From positions 4,802,739 through 4,866,738 of the forward strand of contig OZ017767.1 of the NCBI GenBank assembly GCA_963969345.1: a stretch of 64,000 bases of DNA. The letters are read 5' to 3'. The stretch's first letter is position 1. The number at the start of each line of letters is the position of its first letter. Both the position numbers and the translations under genes were made by a program. Below, piece by piece: positions 35,032-44,776 of this stretch. The notes under the pieces were generated by a model, which was not told the DNA's origin, made no database searches, and worked only from the letters and a program-made list of their open reading frames with translations. Source of the stretch: Turbatrix aceti. Lineage: Eukaryota > Nematoda > Chromadorea > Rhabditida > Panagrolaimidae.

Positions 35032-36121
35032 TTTCGTTATCATCGTCGTTTTTGTCTTCGTCGGTTGCTGTTCGTTCTCCCTTGTATTTTTTGCATCCCT
35101 GAGAATAAACAACCGCGATTGGGTAGGAAGCGCCGCTCAGATCCCGTTTGGCGTCCCTCGGGGCATCGCGGGATGCGACGACGCGTCGAAGTTCAAGTTT
35201 GCGTGTGATCGAGCGCGTCCGTCGCCGACATGATCCCGTCCGTGGCGAGTGAAAGTGGTCGGTCTGGGCAACGAAATCATCCTGCAAACAACCTGCTGCA
35301 ACAGGTTGTAAACACGGCGAACAATCCACGACAAAAGACGGGTGACTCGCGTCGAATTCAATTGCCCATGGGAACAATGGCGTGAATGGACTCCAAAATT
35401 GGCGATGCGTTGTCCGGACAAAGACGATCGCCGGCGACGGAGGTGAGGCGAGGCACGCAAGCACAAATCGGCTTTGGACTGCGTAAATCGGAGCTCTTCT
35501 TACCTGGAGGACAGGCAACAGCGATTCTTCCAAATCCGTCTCAAAAAATGCGTGACGAGCAAGCCAGTTATCTATCTCACGTGAACCAAACCAAACCGCC
35601 TGCCGGAATCAATCTCGCTAAAAGGACGTCGTCAACGGTTCGCGCGTGTACACAGGAGGCACTTCCGTGTCGCTTTTTAATGAAAAGAAAGAAACGGATC
35701 GCTTTCTGTCGGCTTGATCACCGTTGCTGCGCTGACACGCATGCGTCAACGCTGTCAACTGCCTCGTTTCCGTGAAACTTTTTTTGGCAGTACGGCAAAT
35801 TGTGCTTCGATCGGCGTCGTAAATTAATTAATCGGGATAGCAGTTTGTTTCGGTTGATAATCTGGCGACTCTCGTCAGGCAGGCAGGCAGATGCGGCGCG
35901 ACCGGTTCATCGCTGACCCCCGAGCCTGCACCGCTATCCCCGCGGTCGGTCGTCGGTGGCACTACGCACGCGTCTGACGTGAGGAGCATAACCCGTTTAG
36001 TCGAGGGGAGTTGGGGGATCGCTCACTTTCACCACCACGTCGGGCGGGCTCATCCCAGCTCGGAGGCATAAAAGGCTACGCGCCGCTCTTCTTTTTTCGC
36101 ATACTCACTGTTCTCTCAGTC
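35032..36121. other. Intergenic region upstream of the ground-like gene
   Basis: No gene recognised over 1.1 kb. It holds GGCAGGCAGGCAG near 35880 and the promoter of the next gene at its right end, including a TATA-like box. Confidence 0.5.
36067..36074 (+). promoter_or_regulatory. TATA-like box of the ground-like gene
   Basis: CATAAAAG sits 48 bases before the ATG at 36122, in the position expected for a TATA element and a short 5' UTR. A TATA box fits a highly expressed structural gene. Position and sequence are seen; function is inferred. Confidence 0.6.
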
Positions 36122-37296
36122 ATGTACAAGGCTGTCGTGCTTCTTGCCCTGCTTGGCGGCTCTCAGGTTGGTTTTTCTTGTGTTTCTTTTGTCATTCGAC
36201 TGTCAACGCTCTTTTTTAGGCCCTATTCTTTGGCAACTCCGGTGGTTGCGGTTGTGCCGCTCCCCCCGCGTGTCCTCCGCCCCCAGCCTGCCCCGCACCT
36301 GCTCCACCCCCCGTCGCCGCTGGCTGCGGTGGTGGTGCCGCCGGTGGCGGAGCCTACGCAGCTCCCCCCATCGTCTACCCCGCTGCTGCCCCTGGCCCTG
36401 TCTTTGCCGGTCTCGCCGGTCCTCAGGGTTATGCCGCTGGTCCCGGTCTTGGCGGTGGTTTCGGCGGTCAAGGCGGTTTCGGTGGTCAGGGAGGTCTTGG
36501 AGGCGGATACAACGCCGGTCCCGGCCTTGGCGGTATCGGAGGCGGTGCTGGTGGCTACAACGCTGGTCCTCAGGGCGGTTTCGGTCAGGCACAGGGTGCC
36601 GGTGTTGGCGGCGGTGTTGGTGGCGGTTACGGTGCTGGCCCTGCCGGTGCCGGTGGATACGGTGGCGCTGCATCCGTGAATGCCGGTCCTGCCCCCGTTG
36701 GTGCCAGCTACGGCGGCCCCGCTCCTGCTGGCCCTGCGCCCGCTGAATCCAACTACGGACCCGCTCCCGGTCCCGCCCCTGCGCCCGCTCCCTCTGTAGC
36801 CCCGGCTCCGGCTCCAGCCCCCGCTCCTACCGCTACCGAATATGGCGGTGACGCCCAGGAAGGCGGAATCTCAGAAGCAGCCATCCCCAACGTTCCTGAA
36901 GGTGCCTCGGCTTCCGCCCCGGAACCGGCCCCGGCCCCGCAGTCCCCTCCGGAGGACAGCGCCTACGACGACCTCGGCTCTGAGCCAGGCGCAGGTGACA
37001 TCAAGGAACCCTACCCCGAAGTAGAGCGCAGCTACAACAGCGCCAAGGCCCTCGCCGCCCCCTCCGTCGATCCCAAGTGCAACTCGGAGGCTCTCCGCGC
37101 CATCATCCACGACAACATCCACGAGAAGACGGCTATTGCCAAGCGCCAGATCCAGCGCAAGGCCAGCACCGAGATTGGAGGCCGCATCGATGTCATCTGT
37201 TCGACCGGCATCTTCAGCTACATCGTCAACACCGAGCTTTACTGCGAGACGGAGAAGAACGGCGTGACGTGCCTTGTCTTCCGTCAGGCCGCTTAA
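36122..37296 (+). CDS. grl: Secreted ground-like domain protein
   Basis: Two exons (36122-36166, 36220-37296) give 373 aa. Exon 1 encodes most of the signal peptide (MYKAVVLLALLGGSQ). The mature N-terminus has Cys-Pro clusters (CAAPPACPPPPACPAP), followed by about 200 residues of Gly-rich (GGFGGQGGF) then Ala-Pro-rich sequence. The final ~75 residues are a ground-like domain: KCNSEALRAIIHDNI, ASTEIGGRIDVICS, GIFSYIVNTELYC and a last Cys in TCLVF. This domain is nematode-specific and belongs to the Hedgehog-related group. These proteins are extracellular and often epidermal or cuticle-linked. The low-complexity linker is longer than in most GRL proteins. The exact grl paralogue cannot be assigned. 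Confidence 0.92.
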
Positions 37297-37441
37297 GCGA
37301 TCAAACTCTCAAATTATTCTTCTTTGCCCTTTCCTAAATTATAACCCCCCTCCCCCGGCCAAACTGCGTGGTCTCATTTCCCATGAATTCAACGAACGCC
37401 GCCCACGGTAACGGCACGTAAGAAATAAATGTCAGCGACAA

Positions 37442-37502
37442 TGATAAGGAGGGGCTCCACACCTGTGCACACCTGAGAGTTGTGATAACTTATCACTGAT
37501 AA
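37442..37502. promoter_or_regulatory. Cluster of four GATA sites
   Basis: TGATAA occurs at 37442-37447, 37483-37488 and 37497-37502 on the plus strand, and TTATCA at 37490-37495 gives a fourth site on the minus strand. Three fall within 20 bp. The cluster is 125-185 bp before the C-type-lectin/CUB start. TGATAA is the core bound by intestinal GATA factors such as ELT-2 in C. elegans, so gut expression is a reasonable inference. Confidence 0.6.
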
Positions 37503-37626
37503 GCGGGGATTAGACCAAAACAATATACTTCGAAGGGTGCGGTGCGACGCCGACGATCTGACAAGTGAATAAATAGGCCGGGCCGGGCACATTGTTAGCA
37601 TTCAAGGTGTCAAGTCGTTTTGTACG

Positions 37627-39523
37627 ATGCTCCGAGCTCTGATTTGTGTTGCACTGGCCGTTTTGCCAGGCTCGGTGTGGAGCAGCACGTGTTCCAATGC
37701 CAACTACATTTTCTACCCGCAGAGTGATGAGTGCTACAGGGTAGTGCACTTCCGGGAAAAACACATGCTGAAGGAGATTTTTTTTTAGTTTTTTGCCACC
37801 GCGTCCCACATCTCGCAGGCAAGGTTTTCCTGTCTGAATGACAACGCGTCGCTGCCAATCGTGCTCAGCGCCAGCGACAATGCGGCTCTCACGCTGATAG
37901 GCGAGTCGACAGGCACCAATCCGTGGCTCGCGCTCTACTGCCGGAGCCCGGATGTGGGTTCTTGTGTCTGGGATTCGGGGGAGCCGCTTACCTATGAGAA
38001 CTTTTACGCTGATCATCCGAACGTGACTTTCGGTAACTGTGTTTTTCTCGACACCGCTGGCAACGGCAAGTGGCAGTCGACCGACTGCAAATACGACTAC
38101 AAATCTGTTGTTTGCACCTCGAAGCCGACATCTCCTGCAGTGACGGGCAACTGTCCTGGAAACTTTACGCTCGGCAATGACAACAGGTGTTATACGTATA
38201 TCGTTCAGACACAGGATTATGCCACGTCGGAGGCGACCTGCAGAGGCCTCAACTCGACGCTGCCGATTTATCACGATCAACAGAGCCTCGACGCGTTGGT
38301 GAACTACACTGCGAGCGTGCAGATCAGCGTTATCCGCCTCGGGCTGCAGTACAATGCTACAGACAATTATTACGTCTGGGCCGACGGATCCAGCGACACT
38401 ACCATTATTTTGTGGAAAAGTAAGTGAATTTCAGAATTCTTATTCGAGCTACAAAAAATTCCAGGTGGCAATCCAAATGTAAACCAAGGCGACTGCGTGG
38501 TAACATTTGCGACAGGATCGTACAGAAAACAAAGCCAGAACTTCCCCTGCAGCGCATACCTCCCAACAATCTGCGTTGCGTCATCAACCCTTCCAACAAC
38601 GTCCCCAGTCACTACACCGACCGCATCTTCGATCGGAGACTGTCCTCTTGTGCCGTACTATCACTCCACTGGAAATGCATTGTTTTTGACGTCCCCCAAC
38701 TATCCAGAGTACTATGGAACGAATTTGTCGTGCGCGTACCACCTCAGTGTGTCCGCAGGCTGTCTCGTCAAAATCATTTTCGTCGACTTTGAGCTAAACT
38801 TGGGCGATAGTGTTGCTGTCTACAACGGCGACCAGAACGCGCAGGCAAATCTTATCGCTAACTTCACCTCTGGCCAGGCAAACGGCAACACGACTTTTAC
38901 GTCGACGACTGCGGCGGAAATACTTTTGGTATTTTCGTCGGCACATAACGCGACTGGACTTGCCAGGGGATGGGAACTCACCTTCAGCCCGGTGCCACCG
39001 AGTGGAGAAGTCACGCTGGGTTCACTGGGAACCCCAACGCCTGGTCCAGGAACATGGACATCTGCAGTAACGTACGCCCCGAGCTCTTGTAATGCGTCCA
39101 CTTACTATTACAACAATGGAACGGTGCGTGACTGAACCTATACCTAGAGCGTGGTTATGTAAGCTCCGTGTTTTTTAGATAACATCCCCTGGTTATCCGG
39201 GCAACTACTCAAACAATCTGGAATGCTCGTATTTCCTGACGGCGCCGGTTGAAAAAAAAGTTCAAATTGATTTTGATTTCATTCAGACAGAAGATTGCTG
39301 CGACCACATTGTGCTCTACGACGGGCCCTCGTCTAGCAGCTCTGTAATCGCGACGTATGAGTTTTTCCAAAACATTGTAACACTGACCAAAACATTCAGG
39401 TTGAGCGGCGACTACCCGGGAATCACGCGATACACTTCTACGAGCCAATACCTCACTGCTGTCTTTACTACTGATTCCCAGATAACCGGGAAAGGATTTC
39501 TCGCCAACTACTACTCAGTGTAA
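37627..39523 (+). CDS. Secreted protein: two C-type lectin plus two CUB domains
   Basis: Four exons (37627-37740, 37789-38419, 38465-39123, 39179-39523) encode 582 aa. The signal peptide is LRALICVALAVLPGSVWS. Lectin domain 1 runs from CYRFFATASHISQARFSC to KSVVCTSKP, with the cysteine pair and GNCVFLDTAGNGKWQS. Lectin domain 2 starts CPGNFTLGNDNRCYTYI and ends SAYLPTICV; its WADGSSDTT region lacks a clear EPN/QPD plus WND calcium site, so sugar binding is doubtful. CUB 1 starts LTSPNYPEYYGTNLSC and CUB 2 starts ITSPGYPGNYSNNLEC. This resembles nematode clec genes with CTL-CUB architecture, many of which respond to infection. It is preceded by a GATA-site cluster. Confidence 0.92.
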
Positions 39524-39845
39524 TAGTGTGTGCATAAGCATGTAAAAATAAACCGAGGCGTTATTGTACATGCTGGAAACAAAGCAGAAGTGCTGATAAA
39601 CAACGCAATCAATTGTTTATCAGTACAGAAAAAACGAAGAAGGAGGGAGGCTGCCAATTGCAAGACGCACAGTCATAATCGATGCTATCACAGTCTGAAT
39701 AAAGCATCTCCGTCTCGACTGTGCTTTTCCTCCTCTTTGCCTGAAACCATTACGCATCGTACAATTATTATTTTTGTGCTTACGTGCATTGTTGTTGCCC
39801 AGACGAGCGTTTTCTTCTGCCAGGCTCCGTCGGAGAACCGGGAGC
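39524..39845. other. Intergenic spacer before the microprotein cluster
   Basis: No coding signal seen beyond chance. It ends in a T-rich stretch and TTCTTCTGCCAG about 25 bases before the first microprotein ATG, a possible trans-splice acceptor. Confidence 0.45.
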
Positions 39846-40155
39846 ATGGATTTCTCGTGGCTGTCCCTGTCCCTACCTCGGACGTCAATCTCGGACGTCT
39901 TTCATGAGGTGAGCGTCGCGAGCATTCCAAAAAGCTAAACTGAATGAGCTTCAGCCAGTCACAGACGTCGCTTACATACTCGCGGACGTCAACGACAAAC
40001 TCGAGCTGGTAGAATCCATCTTGTATTTCGCTGTTCCCGCTGCCTTCGTTATCCCCGTCATTCAGCTGCTTTTTATCATTTACAAGTGCCGCAGACAGTG
40101 CTCCAAAAATCAGGAGTTTTTACGAGTTAAAACTCATACTGCTACCAATAATTGA
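39846..40155 (+). CDS. Small single-pass membrane protein A (tandem cluster)
   Basis: Two exons (39846-39908, 39955-40155) split by a 46-nt phase-0 intron with GTGAGC donor and TTCAG acceptor give 87 aa. Exon 1 has 21 codons (MDFSWLSLSLPRTS...). After a hydrophilic helix with acidic residues (ADVNDKLELVESILY) comes one membrane segment (AVPAAFVIPVIQLLFIIY), then a basic Cys-containing juxtamembrane tail (KCRRQCSKNQ). There is no cleavable signal peptide, so it may be type III or tail-oriented with the basic side inside. It is the first of four same-strand genes with the same plan. Family not recognised. Confidence 0.65.
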
Positions 40156-40275
40156 CTTAAACTGACTTGCACTGCTCGAGGCACAAAGAGGTTCTATCCT
40201 CTCGCTACTTTCTTTCATTCTTCTCCTGTTCGCAATTTTCAATACATTTTTTAGGTGTTTGGGGCTGTAAAACTC

Positions 40276-40633
40276 ATGGCAGAGGATTTTGTATGTTTTT
40301 TTTACCTTTTGCGTTGAGTTATAACTTGTCTTTTTTAAGCTCTCAAACTCGACTTCTTCCCTCGTGGTAGAACTTGGCCACCTCAACGACCACATCAAGA
40401 ACATCTCCTTCTACCTCGAGAACCTTGTCTACTGTCTAGCAATCATCTTTATTCTCTCCCAGATAATTTTCTATCAGCTGGTGTCATCGTCGCTGGCAAG
40501 CTATAACAGATGGAACGAAGTCAGCGGCTACGACAGTGACACTGTTTTGAAGCGGCTCGTGCGGCGTTGGGTTCAATGCCCCTCCTGTTCGGCTGGCGAA
40601 TTCCCCGATATGGGGAGGGGTGTCGAACTTTAG
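40276..40633 (+). CDS. Small single-pass membrane protein B (tandem cluster)
   Basis: Two exons (40276-40290, 40340-40633) with a 49-nt phase-0 intron give 102 aa. Exon 1 codes only MAEDF, the 5-codon pattern also seen in genes C and D. Exon 2 has an amphipathic stretch (VVELGHLNDHIKNISFYL), a membrane segment (LVYCLAIIFILSQIIFYQLV) and a soluble tail with CPSCSAGEF. A CATTTTTTAG acceptor about 24 nt upstream of the ATG suggests trans-splicing. It starts 121 bp after gene A. No known family recognised; the tail differs fully from its neighbours. Confidence 0.65.
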
Positions 40634-40803
40634 TGCGAGGCTGTTCCTTTTCTTCTTGTTGCTTACGTCGTCAATAAACACTAGATGATTCGAACGCAAA
40701 TCGAGTCGGTTGATGATGCATAAAGTTGCTACCGTATATTTTAAACAGCAATAATTTTTTTTGTTCATAAGATTTAACAAAATAGATTTTTGATCATCAC
40801 AAA

Positions 40804-41134
40804 ATGGGCTTAGATCAGGTAGGTTGCGTTGTTTGAGACGGCAAACGTAAGTTTCGTGCTCCAGATCCTCATTGAAATTCAGTCGCTACTCACCACCATT
40901 GATACCGAGCTTTCCGATCTCCTGAGTGCCATCATCGGCTCCTTGATTCTCTGTTCGCTGACAGTGCTCTTTTTTCTTTTCTTTTGCGGCGGCTCTAATT
41001 TTTGCACAGCTTTTTGGAGGGTCTGTACTGAATGCTGTCGGCCTGCCACAACAACAAACACGATACCCGCAAGCCTTAGACCGGTTGAGAGTTCGGAAGT
41101 AGTAACACTAATTGATGCTGATATTGACGAATAA
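40804..41134 (+). CDS. Small single-pass membrane protein C (tandem cluster)
   Basis: Two exons (40804-40818, 40865-41134) with a 46-nt phase-0 intron give 94 aa. Exon 1 codes MGLDQ. Exon 2 opens with ILIEIQSLLTTIDTELSDLL, closely matching gene D (ILKGIDNLLIHIDDNL), then a membrane segment (GSLILCSLTVLFFLFFCGG), Cys-rich juxtamembrane positions (CTEC, C) and an acidic end (LIDADIDE). It is 171 bp after gene B. The shared exon structure and N-terminal helix argue that C and D are paralogues. Confidence 0.7.
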
Positions 41135-41245
41135 AATTGTGTTTTTTGCTTCAATGATACCATTGCACGTGTTTTGAGCACTGTTATATCGTTGACCGTT
41201 GCCAACTTGAACAAAAAACTAAATTCAATCTTGCAGCCTTCCGTC

Positions 41246-41582
41246 ATGAGCCTAGACAACGTGAGTTTTTCTTCTTCGACCGCATTTGTATCAAATTCGT
41301 CTTCAGATCCTAAAAGGAATTGATAACTTGTTAATTCACATCGATGACAACTTAACAATTCTAATTTACACAATCGTCATTGCTCTAGCCGTGGGGACTA
41401 TCGGAATGCTCTTCGGCATCATATGCCTGTTTGTCATGTTCGTGACGTACCTCTGCAAGCTCCGTCGAATATCCAATGTACTGCAGAAGTTAGAAAATGA
41501 CAGGAATACGCAAATCACAGGGAGTGCCGAGGCAACGCAGGCACTAATCCCTTTAGCCGAGGCAGGGCAACCAAGTGATTGA
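41246..41582 (+). CDS. Small single-pass membrane protein D (tandem cluster)
   Basis: Two exons (41246-41260, 41307-41582) with a 46-nt phase-0 intron give 96 aa. Exon 1 codes MSLDN. The ectodomain-like helix ILKGIDNLLIHIDDNL precedes a long hydrophobic segment (VIALAVGTIGMLFGIICLF) and a basic tail (KLRRISNVLQKLEN) ending in a short Ala/Glu-rich stretch. TCTTGCAG ends nine nt before the ATG, a likely trans-splice site. It is 112 bp after gene C and 155 bp before the YYGV-repeat gene. Family not recognised. Confidence 0.7.
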
Positions 41583-41737
41583 CGCCACTGTCCAAAACCT
41601 TTTTGAAAGAAAATTTGAATATAAATAAATTATGCCCGTTCACACATTTGTCTTTCTGCAAGCGACAATCATCACACACTTCCAACCGGACGTGCAAACG
41701 TTCACTTCTGGTTTTCGGCACTTTGCCGTGCACTGCT

Positions 41738-44269
41738 ATGGCTTCGTCATACTTCGCTCCAACCGGAGGCGGCAAGAAGTCCAACGTCCAGTCATCCTAC
41801 CTGGCCCCTACTTCTGGTGGCGGCGGTCAATCGGGAGGCAATGACGGCGGCGATCAGCGATCGAGGCCTGCCGTGTCTAACGCCAGATCAGCGTACTACG
41901 CAGTGAACGGCGGAGGCGCGGCATCTGGTCCTACCTCGGCTTACTACGGAGTCACTCAAGGCGGTGGCGGTGGCGGTGGAGGGGGCTCAAGCGGAGGCGG
42001 AGGCGGAGGCAACACTTTACCCACGCGAGGCGGTTCAAACGCGACATCGGCGTACTACGGAGTAGGAAACAGCGGAACAGCAAACGGCCCTGCCTCGGCC
42101 TATTACGGAGTCACTCAAAGCGGTGGCGGTGGCGGTGGAATAGTCTCAAGCGGAGGCGGCAGCGGCGGCGGGAGCGGCGGCGGTAACACCTCACCCCCGC
42201 GAGGCGGTTCAAACACGACTTCGGCATACTACGGAGTAGGAAACAGTGGAACAGCAAACGGCCCTGCCTCGGCCTACTACGGAGTCATTCAAGGAGGTGG
42301 CGGTGGCGGTAGCGGTGGAGGAGTCTCAAGCGGCGGCGGGGGCGGCGGCAACACCATACCCCCGCAAGGCGGTTCAAACGCAACTTCGGCGTACTACGGA
42401 CTAGGAAATAGTGGCACAGCAAACGGCCCTACCTCGGCCTATTACGGAGTTTCTCCTGGAAAACCACAAGGCGGCGGAGAAGGCGGAGGTTCCGGAAGCG
42501 GTTCACCTGTAAACCTAGGCGGTCAAAATGCCACTTCGGCGTACTACGGCGTAGGAAACGGCGGAGCGGCTTCTGGACCGACATCTGCGTACTACGGAGT
42601 CGGAGGCGGCCAGTCCGGAGGCGGCGGCAATAAAACTGGTGGTGGTAGCAAAGCAGCTTCCAACAACAAAGATCCGGCTCGCCCAGTTGACGACTACTTT
42701 AAAGTTCCTTCGAAGTCATCTTCGGGATCATCCACCACGTCGACTTATTGTGCCTTCAAGGAGAAAATTGTACCCCAGGCAACCAGAGAAGAAGGTAGTA
42801 TTGCGCGGTTGAACGGTGAAATAGAAGATAGTAATGATTGATGAATTTTTTAGCGCACCATACAATGCTGGCCGTCACTTCGATTGTCGGAAGTCCCAGC
42901 GGAGGAGAAGGAGGAGGAGGAGGAGGAGGAGGCAAGGTAATCGGAGGTCAATCGGCTTATCTCGGTGTCGGACCGACAGGACCATCGAATGTCGTGTCCT
43001 CTTACGTCGCTGTCGGCGGTGGCGCTGGTTGTGATGGCAAACGCTACATTCCTCAGCAGGCCGCAAGTCCGACACCCTCAGGAGGTATTACTTCTACTTA
43101 TCTCGGGGTCAACAGTGGACCTGGCGCCGGTCCCACGTCTGCCTATTTGGGCGTTACACCTGGCCCCAGCACCTTCGGAAAAGGCGCCGGTACACAGCCC
43201 TCCACCTCGGAATTCTCGGCCAACGTTGGCACGGTTACAGAAGGCGTTATTTCTGAATCGCCCAATTTTGGGAAGATGACTTCTTCTCCAACCGCTGGTC
43301 GTGGTGCTACTTCCGTGTACCTGGGTACGCCTGGATCGGGACCAAACAACGTGACATCTGCTTATTTAGGCGTCGGCCAGGACACCACTTCTTCCGGTGG
43401 CTTTTTGAGCAGTTCTTCAAGTGGAACAGGATTTTCGTCAAATGATGGCAAAGGCGTTCAGTCTGTCTACTACGGAGTGGGACAAGGATCCTCGTCCAAC
43501 GTTACTTCCACCTACTTAGGTCCCACAACCGGCGGTAGTAAGCATGGGCATCTGAATCACGATCGTAAAAACCCCCATTTCAGAAGGACATAAGCAAGGC
43601 AGTGAGCCTGCGCGTTCGCCTCTCACGCAACCGCAGAATAGTTCGCCTCAAAGTTCCCCTGCAACGTCCACCTATCTCGGCGTTGGCGGTTCCGGTTCTT
43701 CGAATGTGACGTCGGCGTACTACGGAGTTGGTCCCAGTGCCGGCAGCGGACCGATTGCGGCGACTTCGCCAAAGTCTCCTGGTGGCGGGGGCGGTGGAGG
43801 CGGTGGCGGTGGCGGGGGCTACGCAACGTCTACCTACCTTGGCGTTGCCGGAGGATCCAGCAACAACGTTACTTCCGCATACTACGGAGTTGGTGGAGGC
43901 CCCAGCGCCGGCAGCGCTCCGGCTACGTCACCCAAGTATTCTGAAGGCCCGTCCGGTGGCGGTGCGGTGGCGGTGGCGGTGGCGGTGGCGGTGGAGGATA
44001 CGCTACTTCGGCCTACCTAGGAGTTGCTGGAGGATCCAGCAACAATGTCACGTCGGCGTACTATGGAGTAGGCGGGTCGGACAGCAACAATAACAAAAAC
44101 TACCCCAATGCCTATGCTTCTGGCGGAGGAGGTGGTTACTCGCCCTCTAGCGGCGGAGGCGGAGGCGGCGGCGTAGGACGAGGTGGTGGTGGCGTGCAGT
44201 CTACGTACCTCGGCCCCGGCGGCTCGGGCCCTTCGAATGTTAACTCGGCGTATTTCTCCGTTGGAGGCA

Positions 44270-44311
<42 letters not shown>

Positions 44312-44576
44312 GACAGTCGTATGGCGGAGGTCAACAGCAGAATCAGGCTTCGGCATACATGACAGCTCCCGGCAGCCACAGCGCTTTTGCCTCCACTTAT
44401 TTCGGTGTCACGGTGCCTTACGGGGAGGAAATCGGCAAGCCCCTTACCAGTCCCAAAAAGAGTCAAGGATCTCCGGAATCGAAGCAAAGCCCCAAGAAAT
44501 CAGGTAAGCCCACCCCGTCATTCCAGGTGCTACAGTCGTAGTTTCAGGTCACCGCAAGTCCAAGAAGAAGCACTAA
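41738..44576 (+). CDS. Tyr-Gly repeat protein with about 30 (S/T)(A/T)Y(Y/L)GV motifs
   Basis: Exons 41738-42794, 42854-43534, 43584 onward, and a last 29-nt exon 44548-44576 after a 44-nt intron. The product is low-complexity: motifs such as TSAYYGVGN and TSTYLGVGG recur about every 25-35 residues, separated by poly-Gly/Ser. Exon 1 contains about four copies of a longer period (SAYYGVGNSGTANGP). There is no signal peptide or membrane helix; the C-terminus is basic (KKSGHRKSKKKH). Regularly spaced Tyr between Gly/Ser spacers resembles self-associating disordered proteins or silk-like structural proteins. Exon 3 reads out of frame from about 43964 unless a 59-nt intron (43962-44020, donor GTGCGG, acceptor CTACCTAG) is removed; then the total is 875 aa. 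Family not recognised. Confidence 0.75.
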
Positions 44577-44776
44577 CATTGCGCACTCAGGTGCACCAGG
44601 TGACTGGACATGTCCTTTTTAAGCAGGTTGACAGCATGAATAAAAACACGCACTTGCGTGTCCCGTATTGTTTTCCAATTGTTGGTGCACAGAGGGAGTG
44701 TGTGAACGTAGTCACGCGTGCCAAGGCCGGGTCAAGAGAAAAAAGGCACGTTTTCAGTGCTATTATTTTAGTAGCC

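Noticed and set aside
36011..36679. Val/Leu/Pro-rich frame over the ground-like gene
   Set aside because: Shadow frame of Gly/Pro codons; the true frame has a signal peptide and the ground-like domain.
44204..44320. Poly-Ala and poly-Gly frames around (GGC)n
   Set aside because: Triplet repeat inside the YYGV gene; only the frame keeping STYLGP and SAYFSV motifs is supported.
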